64,000 nt of DNA, from the NCBI GenBank assembly GCA_003241485.1, contig QFQD01000057.1, positions 8,854 to 72,853 of the forward strand, given 5' to 3'. Shown piece by piece: positions 25,657 through 34,595 of the stretch (its first letter is position 1; each line of letters starts with the position of its first letter). Position numbers and translations under genes: made by a program. Under the pieces are notes generated by a model. It did not search any database and was not told the origin of the DNA. It was given only the letters and a program-made list of their open reading frames with translations. Source of the stretch: Ancylobacter novellus (lineage in GTDB: Bacteria; Pseudomonadota; Alphaproteobacteria; Rhizobiales; Xanthobacteraceae).

Positions 25657-26217
25657 TTGGAGGCCGGCGACACCGCCCGCTGGATCATCGGCGATACGGA
25701 ATCCGGCTCCGGCGTGGCTCGCCGCGTCCATGTGCTGGTGAAGCCGACGCGTGCCGACATTACCACCAATCTCGTCATCACCACCGACCGGCGCACCTAC
25801 ATGGTCGAACTGCGCTCCGGCGAGAAGCCCTATATGCCGGCCGTCGCTTGGTCCTATCCGCAGTCGGCTGGAGGCGGGCGGCAGGCTGTTCCGGCAATGC
25901 CGATCATCCCGGCCGTGGCCGCGCGCAACTACCGCTATGGCCTGACCGGCAGCAGCAATCCGCCCTGGAAGCCGGTCGCCGTCTATGACGACGGCCGCCG
26001 TGTCTATGTCGAGTTCCCGCGTGGCATCGTGCAGGGCGAGATGCCGCCGATTTTCGTCATTGGCGCCGAGGGCGAGGCGCAGCTCGCCAATACCCGCATC
26101 TACCAACACATCCTGATCGTCGATCGCCTGTTCGGCGCGGCCGAGCTGCGTCTTGGCGGTGGCAAAAGCCAGCAGACCGTCAGGATTGTCCGCACAGATG
26201 GGAGGCCGCAGTCATGA
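25657..26217 (+). pseudogene. trbG: TrbG (VirB9-like) conjugation protein, N-terminus missing
   Basis: Matches the C-terminal half of TrbG, the outer-membrane-associated subunit of a P-type mating-pair apparatus: AGDTARWIIGDTESGSG, VHVLVKPTRADITTNLVIT, NYRYGL, and the C-terminal NTRIYQHILIVDRLFGAAEL. The signal peptide and about 140 N-terminal residues are absent. The frame begins abruptly about 150 bases from the divergent operon's start, marking a recombination breakpoint. trbI follows with a 4-base overlap as in intact trb operons. Confidence 0.75.
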
Positions 26218-26403
26218 GCGATCCCGACAACACCAACACCGCTCCGACGCGCCTGCGTGCCGAAGCGCCCCGAGTCACGCGCCTGTCACGCAAGATGCTA
26301 GCCAGCTTTGCGGCCGTCGCCATGGTCGGGATCGGCGGCGCGCTGATCTATGCGCTCCAGACGCGCACGGGCGGCGATGACGGTCAGGAGCTATATTCTA
26401 CGT
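26214..26403 (+). pseudogene. trbI: TrbI (VirB10-like) N-terminal fragment
   Basis: Starts MSDPDNTNT and shows the family N-terminus RLRAEAPRVTRLSRKMLASF and the single membrane helix. Similarity ends at QELYST, about 62 residues in (family about 400). From there the DNA is the C-terminus of a serine recombinase in another frame. The join at 26396-26403 removes the periplasmic part of TrbI, so the conjugation machinery is not functional here. Confidence 0.75.
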
Positions 26404-26905
26404 CCAACCCAAGCGGCTGGAAACGGTGCTCGCCAGCGTCATCGACCGCCGCGAGGAACGCGCCGAGCGTCGCCGCGAGCACCTTGCCGAACTCAACCGG
26501 CGAATCACTGACACCGATCAGCGCATCGGCCGTCTGTATGACGCCATCGAATCGGGCATGGTCGATAAAGATGACGAAGTGGCCAAGGAGCGCATGGCCG
26601 GGCTCAAGGCGTTACGAGATCAAGCCAAGGCCGATGCGGATCGCACACAGATCGCGCTTGATGGTGAAGGCAACCAGCGCGTCAGCCCGGACATGCTCAA
26701 GGGCTTCGCCCGCAAGGCGCGCGAGCGGATACACCTCAACGACGGCGGCTATCGCCGTGATCATCTGCGCGCCTTGGCGCAGCGCGTCGAGGTCGCCGAC
26801 GACGAGGTTCGTATCATGGGATCGAAGTCGGCATTGCTACGAACGCTGGTCGCCGCTTCGAGCGTAGAATCGGCTGCGTTCGGCGTTCATAGTTCTGTAC
26901 TGAAA

Positions 26906-26908
<3 letters not shown>
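26396..26908 (+). pseudogene. Large serine recombinase, C-terminal fragment
   Basis: In the second frame the sequence reads VQPKRLETVLASVIDRREER, then a coiled-coil-like helix (AERRREHLAELNRRITDTD), YRRDHLRALAQRVEV and IMGSKSALLRTLVAAS. This is the end of resolvase/Pin-type large serine recombinases. The catalytic N-terminal domain is missing. Family-like sequence ends at LKW, whose last codon is the complement of the CCA end of the adjacent tRNA-Arg. The open frame then runs on through the tRNA to 26971 with no meaning. Confidence 0.7.
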
Positions 26909-27047
<139 letters not shown>

Positions 27048-27407
27048 CTGTTCGCAGCGCGGCGTCACCAGCTTGTCTAACATGGAGCCGCGCCGCCTCC
27101 GAAGGCAGAGGTCACACGTTCGAACGTGCCGGGTGCGTGCCGGAAGAGTGGCATGATCGAGGCGATACACATTTCGAGTGCGGCGCATCCGACCTCTCTG
27201 CCGTTTTCCGCGGGTGTGTTAGCGCATTCAGCGCTGGGCTACATAGCGGGATACGGAGAGGCTGGCGAAAATAGCATCGTGGCACTAACGCCCGCTCGGC
27301 TCGCTTGGAAATTCAGCGCCGTTAGGATACCGCTCGATCGTTGCCTTGCCGTTAACAATTTCAGTGATTCCACATAATGTCCGACGCATTTAAGCGGGGG
27401 GGGGTCG
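27048..27407. other. Junction and leader upstream of the restriction-modification gene
   Basis: About 360 bases. It contains a detached 3' half of tRNA-Arg in plus orientation (27096-27137, listed separately), a short unassigned stretch, and a G9 run at 27396-27404 three bases before the ATG of the restriction-modification gene. The DNA becomes AT-richer toward that gene. No convincing open frame was found. Confidence 0.5.
27096..27137 (+). other. Detached 3' half of tRNA-Arg(CCG), opposite orientation
   Basis: CCTCCGAAGGCAGAGGTC (27096-27113) continues through the T-arm and acceptor strand to GGGTGCG. It matches the tRNA-Arg 3' half except for one substitution and one missing T-loop base. 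It starts exactly at the anticodon loop, where the 5' half at 33565-33603 breaks off, but lies on the other strand. Inverting the intervening DNA would rejoin the halves into a nearly complete tRNA gene. Confidence 0.8.
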
Positions 27408-30400
27408 ATGCTAATCGCCGGCTTCATGGGTAAGGTGATTGCCGTCCACAAGACCGGTGCCGCTACCGAACACTCTTATCGGCCGGCGCTAGAGGGCCTC
27501 TTCAATTCGCTGAGTCCATCAGTCACAGCGATAAACGAACCGAAACGCGTGAAGTGCGGCGCTCCCGACTTCATCATGCAGCGGGGCGATCTTGTGATCG
27601 GACACGCTGAGGCAAAAGATCTCAACCTCGACATCCATTCGCTCAAGGATGCCAACAAGGATCAGCAGCAGCGTTATTTGAAAGCGCTACCCAACCTGAT
27701 CTACACAAATTGCCTTGATTGGGATTTCTTCCGGAACGGCGAAAAATTCGCGACGGTCAATATCGGGAAGATGACTCTTGGCATAAAGCCGAACCCTGAC
27801 GAGTATGATCGACTGGAGAACCTTCTCCTGGACTTCGCCGTCCAGAAACCGCAGACCATTACAAGTCCGCGCGACCTGGCCACGCGCATGGCGGGCAAAG
27901 CCAACCTAATCAAAGACGTGCTGCGGAAAACGCTGGCCGACGACAAGACCTTCCAGTCGGAACTTTTCGTGCAGTATGCCGCATTTAAAGAGAACCTAAT
28001 CCACGACATCACGCCGGAGGACTTCTCCGACATCTATGCCGAGACCGTTGCTTATGGCATGTTCGCTGCCCGCCTGCACGACACAACGCTGGAGACCTTC
28101 ACCCGCCAGGAAGCGCTTGAGCTCCTACCGAAATCCAATCCGTTCCTTCGGTCCTTGTTTGGATATGTTGCGGGGCATGACCTTGATGACCGCATCGCCT
28201 GGATCATCGATGACCTGGCAGGTGTCTTCCAGGCGGTTGACATTTCGAAGGTAATGGCTGGGTTCGGGAAGCTCACAGGCCAAGCCGACCCGTTCCTGCA
28301 CTTCTACGAAACGTTCCTGGCGGCCTACAATCCGTCGAAGCGCAAGGCACGGGGCGTCTGGTATACCCCCGAACCTGTGGTGAACTTCATCGTGCGTGCC
28401 GTAGACGAGGTGTTGCAGGGCGACTTCGGACTCGAGGATGGCTTGGCCGATACGTCGAAGGTGACTATCAACTGGGATACAGGACAGCGAAAGCGCACCC
28501 AGAAGGGCGGGTTCAGCAAGGACGGAAAAAACCAGATTGAGAAGCGCGAGGTTCACCGCGTTCAGATCCTCGACCCTGCGACAGGCACTGGCACATTCTT
28601 GGCTGAGGTGATCAAACAGATTGCCCCGAAGGTCCAAGGTGTCGCACCCGGCATATGGTCGAAATACATAGCGGATGATCTTGTCCCGCGGCTGCACGGC
28701 TTCGAGCTGCTTATGGCCTCCTACGCCATGTGCCACATGAAAATCGACATGATCCTGACGGAACTCGGTTACAAGCCCGACGTGGGGTCGCCCAGACTCT
28801 CGGTCTACCTGACGAACAGCTTGGAGGAGGGAGAGCCGGCAAACCAGACACTCCCGTTCACCCAGTGGCTCAGCCGTGAAGCTAAGGGCGCGAACACGAT
28901 CAAACGAGACATGCCGATCATGTGCGTGATCGGCAACCCTCCTTATTCGGTCGCATCAAGCAACAAGGGTGAATGGGCGAACGCGCTGGTGGCGCCCTAC
29001 AAAGCTGACCTAGACGAGACGAGTATGAACTCGCTTTCCGATGACTACGTCAAGTTCATCCGCTTGGCGGAAAACTTCGTGTCTGCGAACGAGGTTGGCA
29101 TGTTCGGGATGATAACGAATAACTCGTTCCTGGACGGCGTGGTTCACCGCAAGATGCGCCTTCACCTACGCCGCACCTTCGACGATATCTACATCGTCAA
29201 CCTGCACGGCGACTCGAACAAGAAGGAGCGGACCCCGGAGGGGCAGCCCGATCGGAACGTGTTCGATATCATGCAAGGTGTCGCGATCACGATCGCAATC
29301 AAAACCGGTAAAAAAGAGGGTCTGGCAGACGTTCGCGTGAAAGATATCTGGGGCTCGAGGCAGAGCAAATACGACTACCTCACGGCTAATTCACTCAAGT
29401 CGATCGACTTCCAAGAGGCCAACTTCCACGGTGATTATCATTTTTTTACCCGAAAGGATTTTGCCGGCGTCGAAAATTACGAGGCCGGCTTCAAGATCAA
29501 CGATCTATTCCAGTCAGGGTTGAGCGGTATTAAATTCCGTAAGGACAGACTCCTGGTTCTCGGGAACCACACGCGTGCCGACGCCGTCCGGATGGCTGAC
29601 GATGTGGCGACAATGGCCAAGGGCGAACTCCTGAAGAAGTATGGGTTCTCCGAGACAAGCGACTGGCAACTCGATGAGCAGAGGCAGAATTTTCAGGACC
29701 ATCAGGCTAGCGATTTTATCAAGATCGCCTATCGTCCACTCGATTGGCGCTGGACTTACTATCCCCTCGACAAGATCCACAAAATTATCCCGAGAGGTGA
29801 TTCCAGGCGCGGCTTGATGCAACACATGATCGGCCACAAAAACATCGCACTCATCTGCGGCAGACAGAACAAGTCAGGCTTAAACGACCATTTCTTGGTG
29901 TCAGACTGCCCAAGTGAAATGAAGACGGGTGAAAGCACGATACAATCCTACCACTTCCCGCTCTATCTCTATCCGACTGGGCACGATCTCGACCGAGAAC
30001 GACGAGTGAATTTCAGTCCGAATATTTTCAAGCGAATCCAGTCGCTAGGGAAGGACAAGGAACACGGCATTCCGGATGAGCTGCAGGTATTTGACTACAT
30101 TTACGCGGTGCTCTATTCCCCGTCCTACCGCCAGACTTATGCCGAATTCCTCCGGATCGACTTTCCGCGGATACCTTATCCCGCCAGCTCTCAGGAGTTT
30201 TGGACCCTGTCCACCAAGGGCGCGCAGCTCCGCAAGCTTCATCTTATGGACGCAACGTCGATTGGAGCCACACCTTATCCCTTACAAGGGGAGGGTAACA
30301 ACGTCGTGGAAGGTCCGAAGTTGGAGGGTGGAAAGATATGGATCAACAAAACCCAAGGCTTCGATGCGGTGCCTGAGGTGGCGTGGGACTTCTTCATCGG

Positions 30401-30533
30401 CGGATACCAGCCGGCACAGCGCTGGCTGAAAGACCGTCGGGGGCGAGCCCTGCACTTCGATGAGGTGAAGCACTTCCAGCGCATCATCAAGGTCCTGACC
30501 GAGACTGACCGGATAATGAACTCGATGAACTGA
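27408..30533 (+). CDS. Single-chain restriction-modification enzyme: PD-(D/E)xK nuclease, N6-adenine methylase and specificity domain (1041 aa)
   Basis: The N-terminus holds a nuclease-like site, GAPDF (Asp54) and HAEAKDL (Glu68, Lys70). The methylase domain follows, with VWYTPEPVVNFIV (~315), motif I LDPATGTGTFLAEV (~387) and motif IV GNPPYS (~510) for N6-adenine methylation. The C-terminal half resembles the type ISP target-recognition domain. No helicase motif is seen, and the protein is about 500 residues shorter than type ISP enzymes, so it is closer to type IIG. It stands alone as island cargo. Codon use and AT content differ from the chromosome. Confidence 0.85.
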   Translation: MLIAGFMGKVIAVHKTGAATEHSYRPALEGLFNSLSPSVTAINEPKRVKCGAPDFIMQRGDLVIGHAEAKDLNLDIHSLKDANKDQQQRYLKALPNLIYTNCLDWDFFRNGEKFATVNIGKMTLGIKPNPDEYDRLENLLLDFAVQKPQTITSPRDLATRMAGKANLIKDVLRKTLADDKTFQSELFVQYAAFKENLIHDITPEDFSDIYAETVAYGMFAARLHDTTLETFTRQEALELLPKSNPFLRSLFGYVAGHDLDDRIAWIIDDLAGVFQAVDISKVMAGFGKLTGQADPFLHFYETFLAAYNPSKRKARGVWYTPEPVVNFIVRAVDEVLQGDFGLEDGLADTSKVTINWDTGQRKRTQKGGFSKDGKNQIEKREVHRVQILDPATGTGTFLAEVIKQIAPKVQGVAPGIWSKYIADDLVPRLHGFELLMASYAMCHMKIDMILTELGYKPDVGSPRLSVYLTNSLEEGEPANQTLPFTQWLSREAKGANTIKRDMPIMCVIGNPPYSVASSNKGEWANALVAPYKADLDETSMNSLSDDYVKFIRLAENFVSANEVGMFGMITNNSFLDGVVHRKMRLHLRRTFDDIYIVNLHGDSNKKERTPEGQPDRNVFDIMQGVAITIAIKTGKKEGLADVRVKDIWGSRQSKYDYLTANSLKSIDFQEANFHGDYHFFTRKDFAGVENYEAGFKINDLFQSGLSGIKFRKDRLLVLGNHTRADAVRMADDVATMAKGELLKKYGFSETSDWQLDEQRQNFQDHQASDFIKIAYRPLDWRWTYYPLDKIHKIIPRGDSRRGLMQHMIGHKNIALICGRQNKSGLNDHFLVSDCPSEMKTGESTIQSYHFPLYLYPTGHDLDRERRVNFSPNIFKRIQSLGKDKEHGIPDELQVFDYIYAVLYSPSYRQTYAEFLRIDFPRIPYPASSQEFWTLSTKGAQLRKLHLMDATSIGATPYPLQGEGNNVVEGPKLEGGKIWINKTQGFDAVPEVAWDFFIGGYQPAQRWLKDRRGRALHFDEVKHFQRIIKVLTETDRIMNSMN

Positions 30534-30662
30534 GCTCGGGTAACGGCACCTCGGCAAGCACCGAGTGTTTGCTTGCCGCCGAGCCGGATGAATCAGTGCG
30601 ATGAGAATGATGCCGTTCTCAGAGCAGATCCGAGTCGGTATCCCTGCTGTGACAACCGCCGG

Positions 30663-30794
30663 GTCGCCGAGGCACGGATCGTTCTCAAGGACTGGCGTCA
30701 GCACTACGATGATCAACGCCCATACTCCTCGCTCGGCTACAGGCCGCCAGCACCACCCGGCGTGGTGTGGCCGCCGGCGCAAACCCACGCGCAG
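30663..30794 (+). pseudogene. IS3-family transposase OrfB C-terminal remnant
   Basis: About 44 codons read VAEARIVLKDWRQHYDDQRP then YSSLGYRPPAPPGVVWPPAQ, the hallmark C-terminus of IS3/IS407-type OrfB beyond the catalytic Glu. The rest of the transposase is absent. It sits between the restriction-modification gene and the resolvase and shows a past insertion here. Confidence 0.75.
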
Positions 30795-31115
30795 AACAGC
30801 AATGTGTCCGCCACCAGGGTGAGGCATTCTCGGGTGCAAGCGTCCAAGACCGTGAGCATGCCGAAGCAGTGACCATCTGTGATTTTAACTTCTTGTCGTC
30901 GGGCAGGCGGTTTGCCGAGTCAGGTGTGAGCGCTGGCTGGCCTCGGCCGCATTGGAGTAGGTTGTGATGCCTGATTGGCACCGAGCCGCCTACGAGCGTC
31001 TCTGCGCTCTTCCCACAAGTGGAGGTTCCGACGCCCGGAAGCACGGAGCACTGGCTGCATCCCCATCATTGTCATTGTGGTTTTCTAGGACTTCGTGCTG
31101 CCGCCGAGTTCGCTA
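30795..31115. other. Intergenic gap after the IS3 scar
   Basis: About 320 bases without a recognisable gene on either strand. It lies between the IS3 remnant and the 3' end of the resolvase gene. No hairpin terminator or repeat was recognised. Confidence 0.35.
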
Positions 31116-31901
31116 TCAAAACCGTCCGAAGTTCGTGTTTTGGTTGTAAGCCGGAGGACAATCTTCATCGGTCGTGGCGCGAACTTCGGTGAACTGCAGC
31201 GGGGCTCTCAGCGCCTTTGCCTTCTTCAATACCGGACGTAGTGCTGCGTTAGTCCAGGGAAGCCCTCGGCTTGTTCGAGATCCTGCCTGATTCAGAAGCT
31301 CGACGATCTGAGGCACCTTCATGCTCCAAGCCTCGAGACGATCCAGTTCTCCGGCGATAACTTTCACCTGAGCCGCCGCACGATCAGCGTTGGACTTGGC
31401 TCCCTTGCGCTGTGCCTCTGGCAAGTTGGTCGGATTACCGAGCCGGACACCCTGAGCCTTCTTGGCTTCAAGGCTGCGACGAGTGTTCTCCGAGATTAAA
31501 TCGCCCTCGCGTTCAGCTCGTGCCGCTCGGCTAGCGAGGGTGACCGGATCAGCTAACGATCCTTCCTTGGCCGAGATAATCTCGATGCGCGTCTCGGAGA
31601 CAAGCTTCTCGACACTAGCCATGTCCCGGGAAAGACGATCAAGACCGTCTACCAAGATCGGCATCTTCAACGCTTGGGCATGTCGGATCGCCCGCTGAAC
31701 GCCGTCGCGCTTGCCGAGGCTATCAGAGTGACGTCCGCTTGCCACGTCTTGATACCATTCGACGATATGGATGCCCCAAAGCTCGGCTGCCCTTGTGATC
31801 GAAGCTATCTGTCCTTCAAGGCCCTGTCCGGACTGTCCCTGCTTGTCTGTAGAGACACGGATGTAGGCACAGGCTTGTCGGTGGGGGAGAAGGGGAACCA
31901 T
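31116..31901 (-). CDS. Serine recombinase (resolvase/invertase family, 261 aa)
   Basis: The N-terminal catalytic domain has the nucleophile Ser in AYIRVSTDKQGQSG and the Arg pair in DGLDRLSRDMASVEKL. It is followed by the long E-helix region and a C-terminal DNA-binding part (VPQIVELLNQAGSRTSRGLP then WTNAAL). Length is close to small resolvases with an extended tail. It could resolve cointegrates or invert DNA. Inverted and direct repeats at 31936-31995, just upstream of its start, look like a res-type site or operator. The intact tyrosine integrase gene lies immediately beyond. Confidence 0.85.
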   Translation of the reverse strand: MVPLLPHRQACAYIRVSTDKQGQSGQGLEGQIASITRAAELWGIHIVEWYQDVASGRHSDSLGKRDGVQRAIRHAQALKMPILVDGLDRLSRDMASVEKLVSETRIEIISAKEGSLADPVTLASRAARAEREGDLISENTRRSLEAKKAQGVRLGNPTNLPEAQRKGAKSNADRAAAQVKVIAGELDRLEAWSMKVPQIVELLNQAGSRTSRGLPWTNAALRPVLKKAKALRAPLQFTEVRATTDEDCPPAYNQNTNFGRF

Positions 31902-31935
31902 GGGTGTGACTTATGTAGGAGGAACGAGATGGATT

Positions 31936-31995
31936 TGATTAAGACTATACGATCCCTTTTAGTCTTGATCAATCACGGAAATGATCAAGACTAAA
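31936..31995. promoter_or_regulatory. Three-copy repeat cluster between integrase and resolvase (putative res site or operator)
   Basis: A perfect 14-bp inverted repeat, TTTAGTCTTGATCA (31958-31971) and TGATCAAGACTAAA (31982-31995), with a 10-base spacer. A third related copy, TGATTAAGACTA, starts at 31936 in direct orientation. It lies upstream of the resolvase start and right after the integrase stop. Absence of T-tracts argues against a terminator. A resolvase crossover/accessory site or autoregulatory operator is inferred. Confidence 0.6.
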
Positions 31996-31998
31996 CCC

Positions 31999-32985
31999 TC
32001 ATCCCAGCCTCTCGACCAGATCCACCGCCTTCAGATGCGCATAGCGCTGAAGCATACGGAGTTCCTTGTGTCCGGAGATGGTGCTGACCTCGATCACGTT
32101 CAGCCCACGCTCGAGAAGCCGGGTCACCGCCTCGTGGCGTAGGTCGTGGTAGTGCAGATCGTTGCTGCCGGCCCGACCTCGTAGATGCAGCCACGCCTGG
32201 CCCACCGCGCTTTTGGTAAATGGGATCACCCGGTCATCGACGCGCTGCTCAGCGAGCGCCTGAAGAGCCTCTAGAGCACGCGTAGAGAGAGGCACGTCCC
32301 GGCGCTCGCCGTTCTTGGTCTCATCCAGATGAGCGATCCTCCTCTCGAGGTCGACGTCCGACCACCTAAGGCTGAGGATCTCGCCCTGGCGCATCGCGGT
32401 CTCTATGGCGAGAATGATCAGTAGACGCATCCACGGTGTGCGGCCCGCGTCGGCTGCAGCCAGCAGACGCTCCTCCTCACCGGGATGAAGCCGTCGCTCC
32501 CGCGGGCGAGGCGCCTTCGGACGACGGATCATCTTCACCGGGTTCTGCGGGATGTTCAGACCCCACTCGCGGCGAGCCGTCTCGATGGCATGGCCGATCG
32601 TGTTGAGCTCACGGAGCACCGTAGACGAAGCTACGGTCTGGAGCCGCTCATCGCGATAGCTGGCAACGTCCCCAGGTGTGAGCCGCGCCATCGTGCGGAA
32701 CATCATGTCCCGCTTTAGCAGAGCCTTGATCCGGCAACGTTCGTTATCCGCGCTACGCTTCAACGGCGTCACCTCATCGAGGTAGCGGACAAGGACGTCC
32801 TTGAGCGTCAGGCTCTCGACGATCCTGGTGTCTGCATGCACGCCATAGCGATCGAGTTCTGTCTCGAGGGTGCGTGCCCAGCGCTCGGCGTCTGCTCGCG
32901 TGTCGAAGCTCTTGGCGCGACACTTCATGCCTTTGCGTCGCACCTGGGCTTGCCACCGCCCGCGTAACTTCCGGATCGTCGCCAT
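31999..32985 (-). CDS. Tyrosine recombinase / island integrase (328 aa, apparently intact)
   Basis: N-terminal arm-binding region (MATIRKLRGRWQAQVRRKGM), SAM-like core-binding domain (about 60-150), then the catalytic domain with all residues: Arg in TAMRQGEILSL, Lys in DETKNGER, His-x-x-Arg in HDLRHEAVTRL, His in SGHKELRM and Tyr in QRYAHL. Its start faces the right tRNA-Arg junction about 580 bases away, the usual position for an integrase next to its attachment site. It is the likely agent of recombination at the tRNA-Arg anticodon loop. Confidence 0.92.
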   Translation of the reverse strand: MATIRKLRGRWQAQVRRKGMKCRAKSFDTRADAERWARTLETELDRYGVHADTRIVESLTLKDVLVRYLDEVTPLKRSADNERCRIKALLKRDMMFRTMARLTPGDVASYRDERLQTVASSTVLRELNTIGHAIETARREWGLNIPQNPVKMIRRPKAPRPRERRLHPGEEERLLAAADAGRTPWMRLLIILAIETAMRQGEILSLRWSDVDLERRIAHLDETKNGERRDVPLSTRALEALQALAEQRVDDRVIPFTKSAVGQAWLHLRGRAGSNDLHYHDLRHEAVTRLLERGLNVIEVSTISGHKELRMLQRYAHLKAVDLVERLG

Positions 32986-33564
32986 GGGGCACCTCCTGCC
33001 TCATCGCGTAGGACGCCCCCAGAGGGGAGCCAAGGCACAATCCCGGTCGGGTGGAGGCTAGCGGCCAAGGAACGCGGAGAAATGCGCGCGGCGAAGGCCG
33101 ATCCGGCGACTAATATGTATTTCGGGAGAATTCGCAGGCCGCCGAAAGCCCCGGTCAAATAAGGGATTTGGCGCAGCAATGTGAGCAAGCACGGAGTGTT
33201 ACATCGAGCCGAAAAACGCGAAATCGGAGCCGATCTGTCAACATAGTGTAAACATAGCGTAACATTACGGGCCAGAGATGTAACACTCGAGCCCGTCTGG
33301 TCTCCCGAAAAATACCTATTTGGCGCTCGCGCGTAACATCCGGGGTGCCTCGGAGACACTCCTGTCAACTTAGCGCTCACGGGCCTCGCTTTGAAGCTCG
33401 CCTGTGGCATGCTCAGTCAGCGATGCGGATAGGTATCCAGCCGTGTCGGGACGACCAGGGAGTGGCGGGTTCGTGCCTCGAGAATCGTCCAGGATCAGCC
33501 GGCGATCACAGTATCCTTGGGGATTAAGCTGTTCCGAATGCTAGCGTTTTCGGCACCCGCCTCA
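32986..33564. other. Attachment-site arm region between integrase and split tRNA
   Basis: No gene is recognised. It is AT-richer with repeated GTAACA motifs. AGTGTTACATC at 33195-33205 and its exact complement at 33277-33287 form a wide inverted pair; further GTAACAT copies lie at 33259 and 33332. Such clusters suit arm-type integrase or excisionase binding. At the tRNA end the sequence reads CACCCGCCTCA directly against the broken anticodon loop. Confidence 0.5.
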
Positions 33565-33664
<100 letters not shown>

Positions 33665-33723
33665 TTTGACGCCAGCGCGGCGCGACGGTGCGGGCGGCGT
33701 ACATCGTTGCTATATAGGCGGTC

Positions 33724-34575
33724 ATGACCAGCATCGATGCGCCAACCGGCCAACAGACCGCCCGCCCCTCCCTGTTTTCGCCCGACGAGGTGGAGCGTTA
33801 TGCGCGTCATCTCGTGCTGGCGGAAATCGGCGGGCCGGGCCAGCAGAAGCTCAAAAAGGCCAGTGTGCTGGTGGTGGGCGCCGGTGGGCTCGGCGCACCG
33901 GCGCTGCTCTATCTCGCCGCCGCCGGCGTCGGGCGCCTCGTCATCGTCGATGACGATGTCGTCTCGCTGTCCAACCTGCAGCGGCAGGTCATCCACACGA
34001 CTGCGGCGATCGACCGGCCGAAGACGGAGAGCGCGGAAGCCTTCGTCGCCGCGCTCAACCCGCATGTGAAGGTGGAAGGCATCACGCAGCGCATGACGCC
34101 CGAGAACGCGATGGAGTTGATTGCCGGGGTCGACGTGGTGATCGACGGTTCGGACAATTTCTCGACCCGCTATCTCGTAGCGGACGCCTGCGCGCTCGCG
34201 CGCAAACCGCTGGTGACGGCGGCGCTCGGGCGCTTCGACGCCACTGTCACGACGCTTCGGCCGCATGAGAGGCGGGCGGACGGCACGCCCAATCCGACCT
34301 ATCGCTGCCTCTTCCCCGAGCCGCCACCGGCCGGCACCGTACCGACCTGCGCGGAGGCCGGCATTCTTGGGGCGCTGGCCGGTGTGGCAGGCTCGCTGGT
34401 GGCGCTGGAGGCCATCCGTGCCATTGTCGGCTTCGGCGAAGGCCTGGTCGGGCGGCTGCTGATGATCGACACCCGCTCCATGCGCTTTGAGACGCTGGAC
34501 TATGAGTGGGATCCGGACAACCCGCTCACCGGCACGGCACCGACCATCACCGACCTGTCGCACCACCGGCGGTGA
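33724..34575 (+). CDS. HesA/MoeB/ThiF-family adenylyltransferase (283 aa)
   Basis: E1-like enzyme that adenylates the C-terminus of a small sulfur-carrier protein (MoaD or ThiS type). The nucleotide fold shows VVGAGGLGAPALLYLAAAG, DDDVVSLSNLQRQVIHT, and DGSDNFSTRY. The catalytic Cys lies in TVPTCAEAGILG. The C-terminal CxxC zinc pair of classic MoeB is replaced (DPDNPLTG), so it is probably a non-zinc subgroup and moeB is not assigned. The island junction is 60 bases upstream, so its promoter may lie in or near the repeat. Confidence 0.85.
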   Translation: MTSIDAPTGQQTARPSLFSPDEVERYARHLVLAEIGGPGQQKLKKASVLVVGAGGLGAPALLYLAAAGVGRLVIVDDDVVSLSNLQRQVIHTTAAIDRPKTESAEAFVAALNPHVKVEGITQRMTPENAMELIAGVDVVIDGSDNFSTRYLVADACALARKPLVTAALGRFDATVTTLRPHERRADGTPNPTYRCLFPEPPPAGTVPTCAEAGILGALAGVAGSLVALEAIRAIVGFGEGLVGRLLMIDTRSMRFETLDYEWDPDNPLTGTAPTITDLSHHRR

Positions 34576-34595
34576 GGCGACGAGCCGGCACAGCC

